Below are positions 9,397 through 17,446 of a DNA stretch of 35,565 nucleotides, piece by piece (position 1 is the stretch's first letter; each line of letters begins with the position of its first letter). The notes under the pieces were generated by a model that saw only the letters and a program-made list of their open reading frames with translations, ran no database searches and had not been told where the DNA came from. This stretch comes from Gallionella sp. (lineage in GTDB: Bacteria > Pseudomonadota > Gammaproteobacteria > Burkholderiales > Gallionellaceae). The stretch covers positions 1 through 35,565 of the forward strand of contig JANLIB010000021.1 of the NCBI GenBank assembly GCA_024653675.1, read 5' to 3'. The position numbers and the translations under genes are program-made.

Positions 9397-10347
9397 ATGT
9401 TCAATATATTTACATTGGAAAACGGCCGGCTGGCCAGGATACAACCGGAAGAGGCCGCCAGCCGCAAACCGATCTGGGTGGATATCATCGCGCCCAGCGA
9501 TGAGGAGCGCGAGTGGATAGCCAAGACCTTCGCCATCGTCCTTCCGCAACCGGCACACTTGCGCGACATCGAGGCGAGCGCGCGGTTCTACGAGGAGGAC
9601 GAGGAACTGCATCTGCGTTCGGATTTTTTGCTTGGCAAAGAGAGCCATTCGCGCAGCGTGATCGTCGCCTTCGTGTTGGCGCATAGCGTGCTGTTCAGCG
9701 TGCATGACGAAGATCTGCCGGTGTTCCAGCGTTTTCGCCTGCGCTCGCATATGCAACCTGATCTTGTCGCGGACTGTCATGATGTGCTGATCGATTTGTA
9801 TGGTTCGGATGTGGAATTTTCCGCCGATGCGCTGGAGGAGGCTTATGCCGACCTCGGTAGCACCAGCGGCACGGTGCTCAACAAGACATTGAGCGATAAA
9901 CAGGCGGCATCGGTGCTGGCGAACATCGCCCATGCGGAGCATGTGAACGGGCGCATCCGCCGCAACCTGATGGATACGCGCCGTGCGATCTCGTTCCTGA
10001 TGCGCGGCAAACTGCTCACGACGGAACAGATGGAGGAGGCGCGCCAGATCATGCAGGACATCGATTCGCTGGACGGGCACACCGCGTTCCTGTTCGACAA
10101 GATCAACTTCCTGATGAACACTACCGTGGGCTTCATCAACATCAACCAGAACAAGATCGTGCGCCTGTTCTCGGTGGCTGCGGTGGCGTTGTTGCCGCCA
10201 ACCTTGATCGCCTCCGTCTATGGGATGAATTTCAAGCACATGCCGGAGCTGGAATGGGCAGGGGGCTACCCGTTCGCGCTGTCGCTGATGGCCTTGTCCG
10301 TCGTGGTACCGTTCTGGATGTTTTATCGCAAAGGGTGGCTGAAATAA
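9397..10347 (+). CDS. corA: Magnesium/cobalt transporter CorA
   Basis: 316 aa, the standard CorA length. Start at the ATG at 9397 with AGGGG seven bases upstream. The frame extends 5' to 9238 but that part overlaps thpR and is low-complexity. It has an N-terminal cytoplasmic alpha/beta domain, a long helix (about 200-260), then two C-terminal TM helices. The first carries the YGMN signature near residue 275, which forms the pore-loop selectivity filter in this family, followed by FKHMPEL. The C-terminus is basic (YRKGWLK), as usual for the cytoplasmic tail. The product imports Mg2+ (and Co2+/Ni2+) as a homopentamer in the inner membrane. Confidence 0.95.
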   Translation: MFNIFTLENGRLARIQPEEAASRKPIWVDIIAPSDEEREWIAKTFAIVLPQPAHLRDIEASARFYEEDEELHLRSDFLLGKESHSRSVIVAFVLAHSVLFSVHDEDLPVFQRFRLRSHMQPDLVADCHDVLIDLYGSDVEFSADALEEAYADLGSTSGTVLNKTLSDKQAASVLANIAHAEHVNGRIRRNLMDTRRAISFLMRGKLLTTEQMEEARQIMQDIDSLDGHTAFLFDKINFLMNTTVGFININQNKIVRLFSVAAVALLPPTLIASVYGMNFKHMPELEWAGGYPFALSLMALSVVVPFWMFYRKGWLK

Positions 10348-10382
10348 AGTCGTTGCAGAGGCTGCGAAATGCAGAATTTTTT

Positions 10383-10493
10383 CCAGATAATCCATTAGGC
10401 CACGAACCCACTGTAGGAGCGAGCTTGCTCGCGAAAAAACTTCGCCAGCAAGCTGGCTCCTACGATAGGGAAGGTTTCTAATGGACAATCCAA
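10383..10493. repeat. MITE-like element A: TIR-bordered REP hairpin between corA and pldA
   Basis: The ends are related inverted repeats (CCAGATAATCCATTAG at 10383-10398 against CTAATGGACAATCCAA at 10478-10493; 11 of 16 match). Inside, 10413-10463 folds into a 23-bp stem with two mismatches and a 5-nt loop, starting GTAGGAGC and ending GCTCCTAC. The core strongly resembles the GTAGGAGCGAGCTTGCTCGCGAA type of REP known from Pseudomonas. It ends about 15 bp before the pldA start. Confidence 0.8.
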
Positions 10494-10509
10494 GTTTATA
10501 GAGGTGCTC

Positions 10510-11616
10510 TTGAGAATCACATTAAGGAACTACCGCAACACCATCCTGTTGTCCGGCACTCTGCTGTCCGTTGCGTTCTGCGCTGCGCTCGCCCCATCGG
10601 CCTATGCCGGCAGCGATGACTTCCTGCCGTGCGCGCAAAAATTTCCCGGCGACGATGCCGGGCGCCTGAAATGCTTCGACCAACTGGCTGCTCCCATACC
10701 CGCACCCCAGGAAAATATTGTTCCCGACGAGGATGCTGAAGCAAGTGCAGCCCCCGCTGCCGTTCCAACGCGCGGCGCCGGGCGTTCGTACCTGACCCGG
10801 GCGTGGAACCTGGATGACCTGCCCAATCCGGATCCAAGCAAATTGGGCCGGATTCAGCCATACCGGCAAACTTACCTGTTGGCGAAGCGGTCCAGCAAAC
10901 CCAACCGCCAGCCCAGCTCGCCGGCCATCGGCCACAGCACGCTTGCCCCCAACGACGTTGATACGGTGGAGACCAAGTTCCAATTGAGTTTCAAGGCTGA
11001 CATCGGTAACCAGCACAATATAGATTTTTTGGGCATAACAAGTTTGCGCTTTTGGGGGGCCTACACGCAGCAATCCCACTGGCAGGTAATCAACTTCCGG
11101 AACTCGTCAGCGTTCCGCGAAACCATATACGAGCCGGAATTGATCGCCACGCTGGGCACAGGCTATGCGTCCGGATTGAAACTCATCAATTTCGGTTGGC
11201 TGCACCAATCGAATGGCCGTCTCTTGCCGGAGTCACGCAGCTGGAACCGGGTCTATCTGCTTGGCGGCTGGGAGTGGAATAACACCACATCCATCCTGGT
11301 GCGCGGCTGGCGGCGCTTGGCGGAGAAGCCATTGGAAGACGACAACCCCGACATCGGCGACTACCTCGGGCGCGGCGATCTGGTTATACGCTGGGAGCCC
11401 GGTGATAAATCGCAATCCGTCGCCATGCTGCTGCGCAACAATCTGAGCAGTACGCATAACCGTGGCTATGTGCAGATCGACTGGGCGACACCGGTAAAAC
11501 TGGGCGATGCGGCGCGCGTGCATATACAGATGACCTCGGGTTACGGCGAGAGTTTGATCGACTATAACCATCGCCAGAATTCGATCAGTTTAGGGCTTTC
11601 ATTTCGGGAGTGGTAG
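10510..11616 (+). CDS. pldA: Outer-membrane phospholipase A (OMPLA)
   Basis: 368 aa from the TTG at 10510, which has GAGG five bases upstream; an in-frame GTG at 10504 is the alternative. It has an N-terminal signal peptide (hydrophobic LLSGTLLSVAFCAALAPSAYA), then a Cys-containing and Pro/Ala-rich linker of about 100 residues, longer than in E. coli, then the 12-strand barrel. The catalytic block is clear: FRETIYEPEL, then FGWLHQSNGR near residue 232 (His and Ser of the catalytic triad), then SRSWNRVYL supplying the Asn. The barrel ends in an aromatic residue (FREW), the usual signal for outer-membrane insertion. The enzyme hydrolyses phospholipids that reach the outer leaflet. It lies about 160 bp after corA, separated by element A. 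Confidence 0.92.
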   Translation: MRITLRNYRNTILLSGTLLSVAFCAALAPSAYAGSDDFLPCAQKFPGDDAGRLKCFDQLAAPIPAPQENIVPDEDAEASAAPAAVPTRGAGRSYLTRAWNLDDLPNPDPSKLGRIQPYRQTYLLAKRSSKPNRQPSSPAIGHSTLAPNDVDTVETKFQLSFKADIGNQHNIDFLGITSLRFWGAYTQQSHWQVINFRNSSAFRETIYEPELIATLGTGYASGLKLINFGWLHQSNGRLLPESRSWNRVYLLGGWEWNNTTSILVRGWRRLAEKPLEDDNPDIGDYLGRGDLVIRWEPGDKSQSVAMLLRNNLSSTHNRGYVQIDWATPVKLGDAARVHIQMTSGYGESLIDYNHRQNSISLGLSFREW

Positions 11617-11675
11617 AGAGTGTCCCGATAAATTCAAACCCTTCGCGATTCGTGGATCAATCGCCGTTATCAGGA

Positions 11676-12689
11676 TCACTCCATCGTCAAAATAATCTTT
11701 CCCATCACGCCGCCCTGTTCGATCAGGCGATGCGCTTGTTGCGCTTCGGCGAGCGGCAGCGCGAACGAGACCAGCACGCCGAGTTCGCCGTCCGCGATGA
11801 GTTGCGCGCATTGCTCGAGTATCTTGCGCTGGCGGATGCGTTCTTCGTGCAGCTTCATCACCTGAGGCGTGAGCATCAACTCGTAGCACAGCGTCAGATT
11901 GCGCAGCCGCGCCAGTTGCGTGTCCGCTAATGATAAAGGCGTGGAGAGCAGCGTGACGATCTTGCCGCCGATGCGCACGGCATTCATCGAGCGCAAAAAA
12001 GTCTCGCCGCCCACCGTGTCGAGCACCACATCGATACCTTTTCCGTTCGTCCAGCCGAGCACCTCCTGAACGAAATCCTGTTCCTTGTAGAGTATGGTTT
12101 TTTCCGCATCTAGGCCCTGCACCAGCATGGCTTTTTTGTCGTCGCTGACCGTCGCGGCGATATGTGCGCCGAAGTGATGGGCGAGTTGCACCGCGATGTG
12201 TCCCACGCCGCCGGCGGCGCCGTGGATCAAAATGGTTTGCCCGGCTTGCAGTTGGGCGCGTTCGACCAAGGCTTCCCATGCGGTGAGCAATACCAGCGGC
12301 AACGCGGCGCTGTCCTGCAAGCTGAGATTGGCCGGGGTCGCCGCGCAATATTCTTCGTGCAGCGTGGTGTATTCGGCATAGCAACCCGGCTGGTCGCCCT
12401 GATTTCCTCCCAGACCGCCGTTGTTGAAATACACCGCATCGCCGACCTTGAATCTTGTCACCGCATTACCGATTGCTTCGACGATACCCGCGCCATCGCA
12501 ACCGAGTATCGCGGGCAGACTGTCCTGGTAATAAACCGGCTTGGCGCGCAACTTGGTATCGAGCGGATTCACCCCGGCGGCGGCCAGCTTCACGCGCAGA
12601 TGATGCGGAGAGGAAAGTTCGGGCTTATCGATTTCGCACAGTTGCAGTACGTCTGCGCTGCCTGCCGCTGTCATCAGAATGGCTTTCAT
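11676..12689 (-). CDS. NAD(P)H:quinone reductase-like MDR-family oxidoreductase
   Basis: 337 aa. Start at the ATG at 12689 with GGAGG seven bases upstream; the in-frame TTG three bases earlier is unlikely. Medium-chain dehydrogenase/reductase fold: a GroES-like N-terminal domain (AAAGVNPLDTKLR, LGCDGAGIV), then a Rossmann domain with HGAAGGVGHIAVQLA near residue 155 for NAD(P)H. The zinc-binding cysteines of true alcohol dehydrogenases are missing, so it belongs with zeta-crystallin/quinone-reductase types. The substrate is probably a quinone or an enone (inference). It is convergent with pldA across 59 bp and divergent from aroC; a composite repeat fills the gap to aroC. No operon partner is visible. 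Confidence 0.88.
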   Translation of the reverse strand: MKAILMTAAGSADVLQLCEIDKPELSSPHHLRVKLAAAGVNPLDTKLRAKPVYYQDSLPAILGCDGAGIVEAIGNAVTRFKVGDAVYFNNGGLGGNQGDQPGCYAEYTTLHEEYCAATPANLSLQDSAALPLVLLTAWEALVERAQLQAGQTILIHGAAGGVGHIAVQLAHHFGAHIAATVSDDKKAMLVQGLDAEKTILYKEQDFVQEVLGWTNGKGIDVVLDTVGGETFLRSMNAVRIGGKIVTLLSTPLSLADTQLARLRNLTLCYELMLTPQVMKLHEERIRQRKILEQCAQLIADGELGVLVSFALPLAEAQQAHRLIEQGGVMGKIILTME

Positions 12690-12705
12690 CAATAATCCTC
12701 CGAGT

Positions 12706-12970
12706 CCGTCATTCCGGCGCAGGCCGGAATCCAGTCAATGAAACAGTCCTCCGCACGCGGAGACAAAACCTTAAAGGCATTTTGAATAGAACCACTGGAT
12801 TCCGGCAGCCCTCACCTCAATCCTCTGAGTGAAACAACTAGCCATTCGACTAGGCTGCCAGAAACCGCAGCCAAGTCGCTGGTTATCCCGCTTGCGGGAG
12901 AGGAGGCGATCGTCCCTTCCCCCTTGCAGGGGGAAGGTTGGGATGGGGGTTTCCCCCGCGGGAATGACGG
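12706..12970. repeat. Composite repeat D between the MDR gene and aroC
   Basis: This 325-bp gap holds no gene. The element is bounded by perfect 10-bp inverted ends (CCGTCATTCC at 12706-12715, GGAATGACGG at 12961-12970). Inside are ATTCCGGCGCAGGCCGGAAT, similar to Neisseria dRS3 repeats; CTGGATTCCGGC; a CCTCACCTCAATCCTCT module; TAGCCATTCGACTAGG; half of the CCCGCTTGCGGGAGAGG palindrome; and a CTTCCCCC/GGGGGAAG palindrome. All have counterparts in the element at 31568-31831 but in a different arrangement. The aroC promoter must lie in or right after it. Confidence 0.85.
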
Positions 12971-13017
12971 TGTGTGGTATGTTAAACTTGCAGCAAAAAT
13001 TTAGCGAGGTTTAGTCT

Positions 13018-14106
13018 ATGTCCGGAAACACACTCGGCACTTTGTTCACGGTGACATCGTTCGGCGAATCGCACGGCGCGGCAATCGGCTGCGTGGTGGA
13101 CGGCTGTCCGCCTGGGTTGGCGTTGTGCGAGGCCGACATCCAGCATGACCTGGACCGGCGCAAGCCCGGCACCTCGCGCCATGTCACGCAACGGCGCGAA
13201 TCGGACACCGTGGAGATACTGTCCGGCATATTCGAGGGCAAGACTACCGGTACACCGATCGCATTGCTGATCCGCAACGAAGACCAGCGCAGCAAGGATT
13301 ATGGCAATCTCGCCGAGACTTTCCGTCCGGGACATGCCGATTACACCTACACCCAGAAATACGGCTTCCGCGACCATCGCGGCGGCGGGCGTGCCTCGGC
13401 GCGAGAAACGGCGGTGCGCGTGGCGGCCGGCGGCATCGCCAAGAAATGGCTGCACGAACGTTATGGCGTAGTGATACGCGGCTGCCTGACGCAACTCGGC
13501 GAGATACAGATCCAGTTCAAGAGCTGGGATGCGGTGAACGGCAACCCGTTCTTCGCGCCGGACACCAGCGTGGTACCTGCGCTGGAAGACTACATGGACG
13601 CGCTGCGCAAGTCCGGCGATTCCATCGGCGCGAAACTGACCGTGGTGGCGCACAACGTCCCGGTCGGTTGGGGCGAGCCGGTGTATGACCGCCTCGATGC
13701 CGAGATCGCCTACGCGCTGATGAGCATCAACGCGGTGAAGGGCGTCGAGATCGGCGCGGGCTTCGGCTGCGTGATGCAGAAGGGCAGCGAACACGGCGAC
13801 GAAATGACCCCGCAGGGATTCTTATCCAACAACGCGGGCGGCATCCTCGGCGGCATCTCGACCGGACAGGACATCGTCGCGCACCTGGCGGTCAAGCCCA
13901 CCTCCAGCATCCGCATCCCGCGCCGCTCGATCAATCTGAAGGGCGAACCGGTGATGGTCGAAACGCACGGCCGCCATGATCCCTGCGTCGGCATCCGCGC
14001 CACGCCGATCGCCGAAGCGATGCTGGCGCTGGTGTTGATCGATCATGCGTTGCGTAATCGCGCGCAGAATGCGGATGTGGTTTGTGCGACGCCTAAGTTG
14101 CGTTAG
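13018..14106 (+). CDS. aroC: Chorismate synthase
   Basis: 362 aa, full length for the family. It converts 5-enolpyruvylshikimate-3-phosphate to chorismate, the last step of the shikimate pathway, and needs reduced FMN. The start ATG has GAGG eight bases upstream. Family signatures are all visible: [19 protein letters not shown] at the N-terminus, [18 protein letters not shown] near residues 42-60, the [10 protein letters not shown] and [18 protein letters not shown] segments (about 101-140), and RSINLKGEP with [16 protein letters not shown] near the C-terminus. Both catalytic His regions (GESHGA and GRHDPC) are present. It is monocistronic or co-transcribed with the small gene that follows 19 bp later. 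Confidence 0.97.
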   Translation: MSGNTLGTLFTVTSFGESHGAAIGCVVDGCPPGLALCEADIQHDLDRRKPGTSRHVTQRRESDTVEILSGIFEGKTTGTPIALLIRNEDQRSKDYGNLAETFRPGHADYTYTQKYGFRDHRGGGRASARETAVRVAAGGIAKKWLHERYGVVIRGCLTQLGEIQIQFKSWDAVNGNPFFAPDTSVVPALEDYMDALRKSGDSIGAKLTVVAHNVPVGWGEPVYDRLDAEIAYALMSINAVKGVEIGAGFGCVMQKGSEHGDEMTPQGFLSNNAGGILGGISTGQDIVAHLAVKPTSSIRIPRRSINLKGEPVMVETHGRHDPCVGIRATPIAEAMLALVLIDHALRNRAQNADVVCATPKLR

Positions 14107-14125
14107 CTTAAATTAGGATCATGAC

Positions 14126-14599
14126 ATGTGTTTGCCAGCTATATCGCTTCAAGACTACGCTAACCTTGCGCAACTTATTGGTGTTCCATTTGCTGTGTTT
14201 GCACTTTTCTACAGCGGTAGGCAACTTCGCCAAACACGCCTTATTGAGTTGGGGCGCTTTATGTTGGAACTTGAAAGCATGTCAGATAGGCATGATCGAG
14301 TCCACGCCTTATTACGTCCTGGAGGCGAATGGGACAATGAAGTAGGGGAGCCACAAACTGTCGAAGACTGGTGTGCGTTAGAAGACTATATGGGATTCTT
14401 CGAACACTGTGAGCTATTGCTCAGGGCTGGAACCATTGAACATGACGGATTCAAAGCTTTGTATGGTTATAGAATCGAAAATATTCTTCGCCATTCGAAA
14501 ATTGTTAAAGCCAAGCTAATTGATGAGCGGGACTCTTGGAGTCTCTTCTACTCTATCTGCCGTCGCTTCGACTACAGAATTCCAGATATCCAAGCGTAG
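14126..14599 (+). CDS. Small membrane-anchored protein of unknown function
   Basis: 157 aa; the ATG has AGGA seven bases upstream. One N-terminal TM helix is visible (about residues 12-29, LAQLIGVPFAVFALFYSG), followed by a basic segment (GRQLRQTRLIELGR) and an all-helical cytoplasmic part with conserved-looking acidic and aromatic residues (EDYMGFFEHCELLL, DYRIPD). The architecture resembles DUF4760-type proteins, but I cannot confirm the family. Codons are more A/T-rich than in aroC, and it lies directly before the inverted-repeat-flanked fusion gene, so it may belong to the same acquired patch. It starts 19 bp after aroC and could share its transcript. Function not assigned. Confidence 0.75.
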   Translation: MCLPAISLQDYANLAQLIGVPFAVFALFYSGRQLRQTRLIELGRFMLELESMSDRHDRVHALLRPGGEWDNEVGEPQTVEDWCALEDYMGFFEHCELLLRAGTIEHDGFKALYGYRIENILRHSKIVKAKLIDERDSWSLFYSICRRFDYRIPDIQA

Positions 14600-14635
14600 G
14601 ATGGGTTGAGCTCGCGTAGGACTAAATGCAAAACC

Positions 14636-14892
14636 GCCGGTGGTAGACCGGCAACTAGTTACTTTCTTTTGCTTCGCCAAAATAAAGTAACCAAAGAAAA
14701 GGCGACCCCGGTTTGCCGCGCCTTCGGCGTACCCTGCGTTGCTCGACTGGTCAGGCGGCTGCGGAACTCGCGCTACGCGCTCAAACAGTCCTCGCCGAAA
14801 TCCCCTGACCCGCCTCCGCGACTCGGCGGCGCACAGGGGAGAAAAGGCGAAAATCCAAAACCAAAAATCAGGTGGGCAACAAGTTGCCCACC
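14636..14892. repeat. Left arm of ~250-bp inverted repeat flanking the IF2-N/DUF4145 gene
   Basis: The 379-bp gap 14600-14978 holds this repeat and no credible gene. It begins GCCGGTGGTAGACCGG, runs through a TACTTTCTTTTGCTTCGCC / AAGTAACCAAAGAAAAGGCG segment and a ACCCTGCGTTGCTCGACTGG block, and ends in a perfect hairpin (GGTGGGCAAC, AA, GTTGCCCACC; 14871-14892). The reverse complement of 15805-16061 matches it along its whole length with scattered substitutions. Peptides of the GVPCVARLVRRLRNS type read from it are repeat translations, not genes. Confidence 0.85.
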
Positions 14893-14978
14893 ATGCTGAG
14901 ATAAATAGGCAATACAATTCAGATTCGGTACATTTCATTCGTTAGGTACAACGAGCTTAGAAACACGGGCATGGGCAC

Positions 14979-15764
14979 ATGGGGGCAATGAAAAAATTGA
15001 ACATAGCGCAGTTTGCATCTGAACTGGGATTGCCAGTTGGCTTGCTGCTCGAGCAATTGAATGCAGCAGGAATAGCCAAGGAGCAGGAATCTGATCCGAT
15101 GTCTGAGAAAGACAAGGCAAAATTGCTGGAACATTTGCGCCAGGCGCATGGTGCGGAAAAACCTGCCAAGAAGATTACGTTGATTCGTCGCGAGACCACG
15201 AAAATCAAGAAAGCCGATAGTTCGGGTCGCGCCCGTACCATTCAGGTAGAGGTGCGCAAGCGTCGAGTATCTGCTCCAACGACTGTCGCTGGTGAAGGCG
15301 CGCCATTAAAGGAGCTGGAAGCAAGCAAAGAAGCTGTTACTCCAGTTAAGCACAAACGGCAATTGAAAGTTGATCATTACTTTTCAAAGGTTAAGAAATT
15401 ATTACCCGAACATCCCAATGAATCTTTGAACAATATGCGCAAGGCCGTTGAAGCGATATGCAAGGACATACTTGATGAAACATATGAGAAAAAAGACGAA
15501 GGGAAAGTTTTAAAGCCTACATCGGTTTTTACCTCTTTGGAAGACATGACTCAAGAACTCAAGCGGAGAAAACAGCTTCAGGTAGCTATAGAAAAATATC
15601 TTGCAGTATTGCAACACTATGGAAATTTTGGATCGCATGATCAGGAGCCCGACCAAGAAGACATTTCGAGTGAAATATCTGCGTCGATAATGGCTAATTC
15701 GTCGTTGCTTCCGCTCAAAGCCGTAGTCGATTGGTACAAAGCATTCGATCTATCAGCCCAGTAG
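14979..15764 (+). CDS. IF-2 N-terminal domain fused to a DUF4145-like domain
   Basis: 261 aa from the ATG at 14979; an internal ATG at 14988 (MKKLN) is equally possible and neither has a strong RBS. Residues 4-58 ([20 protein letters not shown] onward) match the IF2_N fold at the start of bacterial InfB. Residues about 64-98 ([33 protein letters not shown]) match the IF2-associated segment that follows in betaproteobacterial InfB. After a linker, residues about 125-260 are unrelated to InfB: helices with [14 protein letters not shown], a QELKRR stretch, [11 protein letters not shown] and [14 protein letters not shown], a layout like DUF4145, a domain often attached to restriction and defence proteins. 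There is no GTPase domain, so it is not an initiation factor. It may bind the ribosome or an InfB partner (inference). It is flanked by inverted repeats. Confidence 0.85.
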   Translation: MGAMKKLNIAQFASELGLPVGLLLEQLNAAGIAKEQESDPMSEKDKAKLLEHLRQAHGAEKPAKKITLIRRETTKIKKADSSGRARTIQVEVRKRRVSAPTTVAGEGAPLKELEASKEAVTPVKHKRQLKVDHYFSKVKKLLPEHPNESLNNMRKAVEAICKDILDETYEKKDEGKVLKPTSVFTSLEDMTQELKRRKQLQVAIEKYLAVLQHYGNFGSHDQEPDQEDISSEISASIMANSSLLPLKAVVDWYKAFDLSAQ

Positions 15765-15765
15765 G

Positions 15766-15787
15766 GTGGGCACGATCTTGTGCCCAC
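15766..15787 (+). terminator. Hairpin just after the IF2-N/DUF4145 stop codon
   Basis: GTGGGCAC and GTGCCCAC pair perfectly around GATCTT, starting 2 nt after the stop codon. No U-run follows, so termination is uncertain; the same stem type recurs in the adjoining repeat at 15805-15825. Confidence 0.4.
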
Positions 15788-15804
15788 GCGGCAATTGAAC
15801 AGAT

Positions 15805-16061
15805 GGTGGGCACAACGTGCCCACCCTACGATTTTAAGTTTTTGGTTTTTCGCTTTTCCTCCCCTGTGCGCCGCCGAGTCGCGCAGACTGGTCAGGGGAT
15901 GTCGGCGAGGACTGTCTGAGCACGCAGTGCGAGTTCCGCAGCCGCCTGACCAGTCGAGCAACGCAGGGTACCCCGCAGGGGCGGCAAACCGGGGGCGATT
16001 TCTTTTGGTTACTTTTCTTGGCAAGACAAGAAAAGTGACTAGCTGCCGGGCTACCCCCGGC
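15805..16061. repeat. Right arm of ~250-bp inverted repeat flanking the IF2-N/DUF4145 gene
   Basis: The 376-bp gap 15765-16140 holds this repeat and no credible gene. Its inner end is a hairpin (GGTGGGCAC, AAC, GTGCCCACC; 15805-15825) and its outer end is CTACCCCCGGC at 16051-16061. Read as reverse complement it follows the left arm block by block, including the GGTTTGCCGC and CAGACAGTCCTCGCCGA stretches. Confidence 0.85.
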
Positions 16062-16100
16062 GAAGTTGTCTTTGTCTTTGTTTATGTTGAGCACGCTACA

Positions 16101-16126
16101 CCCTTCGACAAGCTCAGGGCGAACGG
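16101..16126. repeat. Short dispersed repeat near the argJ 3' end
   Basis: CCCTTCGACAAGCTCAGGGC followed by GAACGG is a very common short intergenic repeat in many proteobacterial genomes. CCCT...AGGG gives a small hairpin. It lies 15 bp beyond the argJ stop codon. Confidence 0.6.
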
Positions 16127-16140
16127 TTGAAGGTAGAAAA

Positions 16141-17370
16141 CTAGCTGCGATAACTCGCGTTAATTTTTACGTAGTCGTAAGAAAAATCGCAAGTCCACAA
16201 CGTCGCAGCCGACGCACCGCGATTCAATGCCACCCGGATGGTGATGTCGCTTTGCTGCATGATGCGCTGGCCGTCTTCCTCGCGATAACTGGCGGCGCGG
16301 CCGCCATTTTCGGCGACCAGCACTTCATCGAGATACAGCTTGAGTGCATCGACATCCAGATCATCTATGCCCGCATAACCGACCGCGGCGAGGATGCGTC
16401 CGAGGTTGGGGTCGGAGGCGAAGAACGCGGTCTTGACCAGCGGCGAGCGGGCGATGGCGTAGCCGATCTGTTTGCACTCGGCTTCGTTTCTGCCGCCTTC
16501 GACACGCACGGTGATGAACTTGGTCGCGCCTTCGCCGTCGCGCACGATGGCTTGCGCCAGCCAGATCGCGACCTCGGTGATTGCCGCCAGCAATGCACTG
16601 TAGGCTTTGCTGCCGGCGGTGGTTACTTCGGGAAGCGCGGCTTTGCCGGTTGCGATCAGCATCAGCGCGTCGTTGGTGGAGGTGTCGCCGTCCACGGTAA
16701 TGCAATTGAACGAACGATCGCAGGCCAAGCCGGCCATCTGCTGCAACAGCGTCCGGCTGATTGCCGCATCGGTGGCAATGTAACCCAGCATGGTGGCCAT
16801 GTTCGGGTGGATCATGCCGGAGCCTTTGGCGATGCCGGTGATGGTGATGGTCATGCCGTCGATCAACACTTGTCTGGAGATCGCCTTGGCGACGGTGTCG
16901 GTGGTCATGATCGCGTGGGCTGCATCGAACCAGTTATCCGCGCGCATATCCGCCACGGCGCCGGGCAAGCCTGCTGCGATCCTGGCCACGGGCAGCGGCT
17001 CCATGATCACGCCGGTGGAGAACGGCAATATCTGTGATGCCTTGCAGCCCAGCAGACCGGCCAGTGCGGCACAGGTAGTGCGCGCATCGCTCATGCCTTG
17101 TTCGCCGGTGCCGGCATTGGCATTGCCGGTGTTGACTACCAGTGCGCGTATCTCATCCGCTTGCGCCAGGTGCTCGCGAGCGACGATCACCGGCGCGGCG
17201 CAGAACCGGTTCCTGGTGAACACGCCCGCGATCCGCGTGCCCTCGCTGAACTGCATGACCAGCAGATCCTTGCGGTCGGCGCGCTTGATGCCCGCCTTTG
17301 CGATGCCCAAGGAAACGCCCGCAACGGGCAACAGCTGCGCCGCAACGGGCGATGTCAGATTTACCGGCAT
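16141..17370 (-). CDS. argJ: Bifunctional glutamate N-acetyltransferase / amino-acid acetyltransferase
   Basis: 409 aa, the usual ArgJ length. It moves the acetyl group from N-acetylornithine to glutamate (and may use acetyl-CoA), in the cyclic arginine pathway. The precursor cuts itself: the autocleavage block [15 protein letters not shown] is present, with Thr193 as the new N-terminal nucleophile of the beta chain. Other family signatures are [26 protein letters not shown] (with the oxyanion-hole region at FSTGVIME) and the C-terminal NASYRS. The start ATG has AGGA eight bases upstream. It is the last gene of the run secA - cNMP protein - argJ on the minus strand, 76 bp after the cNMP gene. 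Confidence 0.97.
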   Translation of the reverse strand: MPVNLTSPVAAQLLPVAGVSLGIAKAGIKRADRKDLLVMQFSEGTRIAGVFTRNRFCAAPVIVAREHLAQADEIRALVVNTGNANAGTGEQGMSDARTTCAALAGLLGCKASQILPFSTGVIMEPLPVARIAAGLPGAVADMRADNWFDAAHAIMTTDTVAKAISRQVLIDGMTITITGIAKGSGMIHPNMATMLGYIATDAAISRTLLQQMAGLACDRSFNCITVDGDTSTNDALMLIATGKAALPEVTTAGSKAYSALLAAITEVAIWLAQAIVRDGEGATKFITVRVEGGRNEAECKQIGYAIARSPLVKTAFFASDPNLGRILAAVGYAGIDDLDVDALKLYLDEVLVAENGGRAASYREEDGQRIMQQSDITIRVALNRGASAATLWTCDFSYDYVKINASYRS

Positions 17371-17397
17371 GAACTAATTCCTGATTCTGATCATTGG

Positions 17398-17445
17398 TAG
17401 CTTGTAGCCAAACCGGTTTTGCCGCCGGCTACCGGCTACGAGCTG
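17398..17445 (-). other. Stem-loop between the cNMP gene and argJ
   Basis: TAGCTTGTAGCC at 17398-17409 pairs with GGCTACGAGCT at 17434-17444 with one mismatch. The loop contains AACCGGTT and GCCGGCTACCGG, which can fold further. No U-run follows, so it is more likely an intergenic repeat or an mRNA-processing/attenuation structure than a terminator. Confidence 0.5.
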
Positions 17446-17446
17446 T

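Noticed and set aside
9376-10488. 370-codon minus-strand open frame opposite corA
   Set aside because: It mirrors corA codon by codon and runs into the REP hairpin; CorA motifs are on the plus strand.
14606-14899. Open frame encoding a CRAFGVPCVARLVRRLRNS-type peptide
   Set aside because: It lies wholly in the left inverted repeat, and a similar peptide is read from the right copy on the other strand (15834-16094). It is a translation of a dispersed repeat, of a kind often mis-annotated as a gene.
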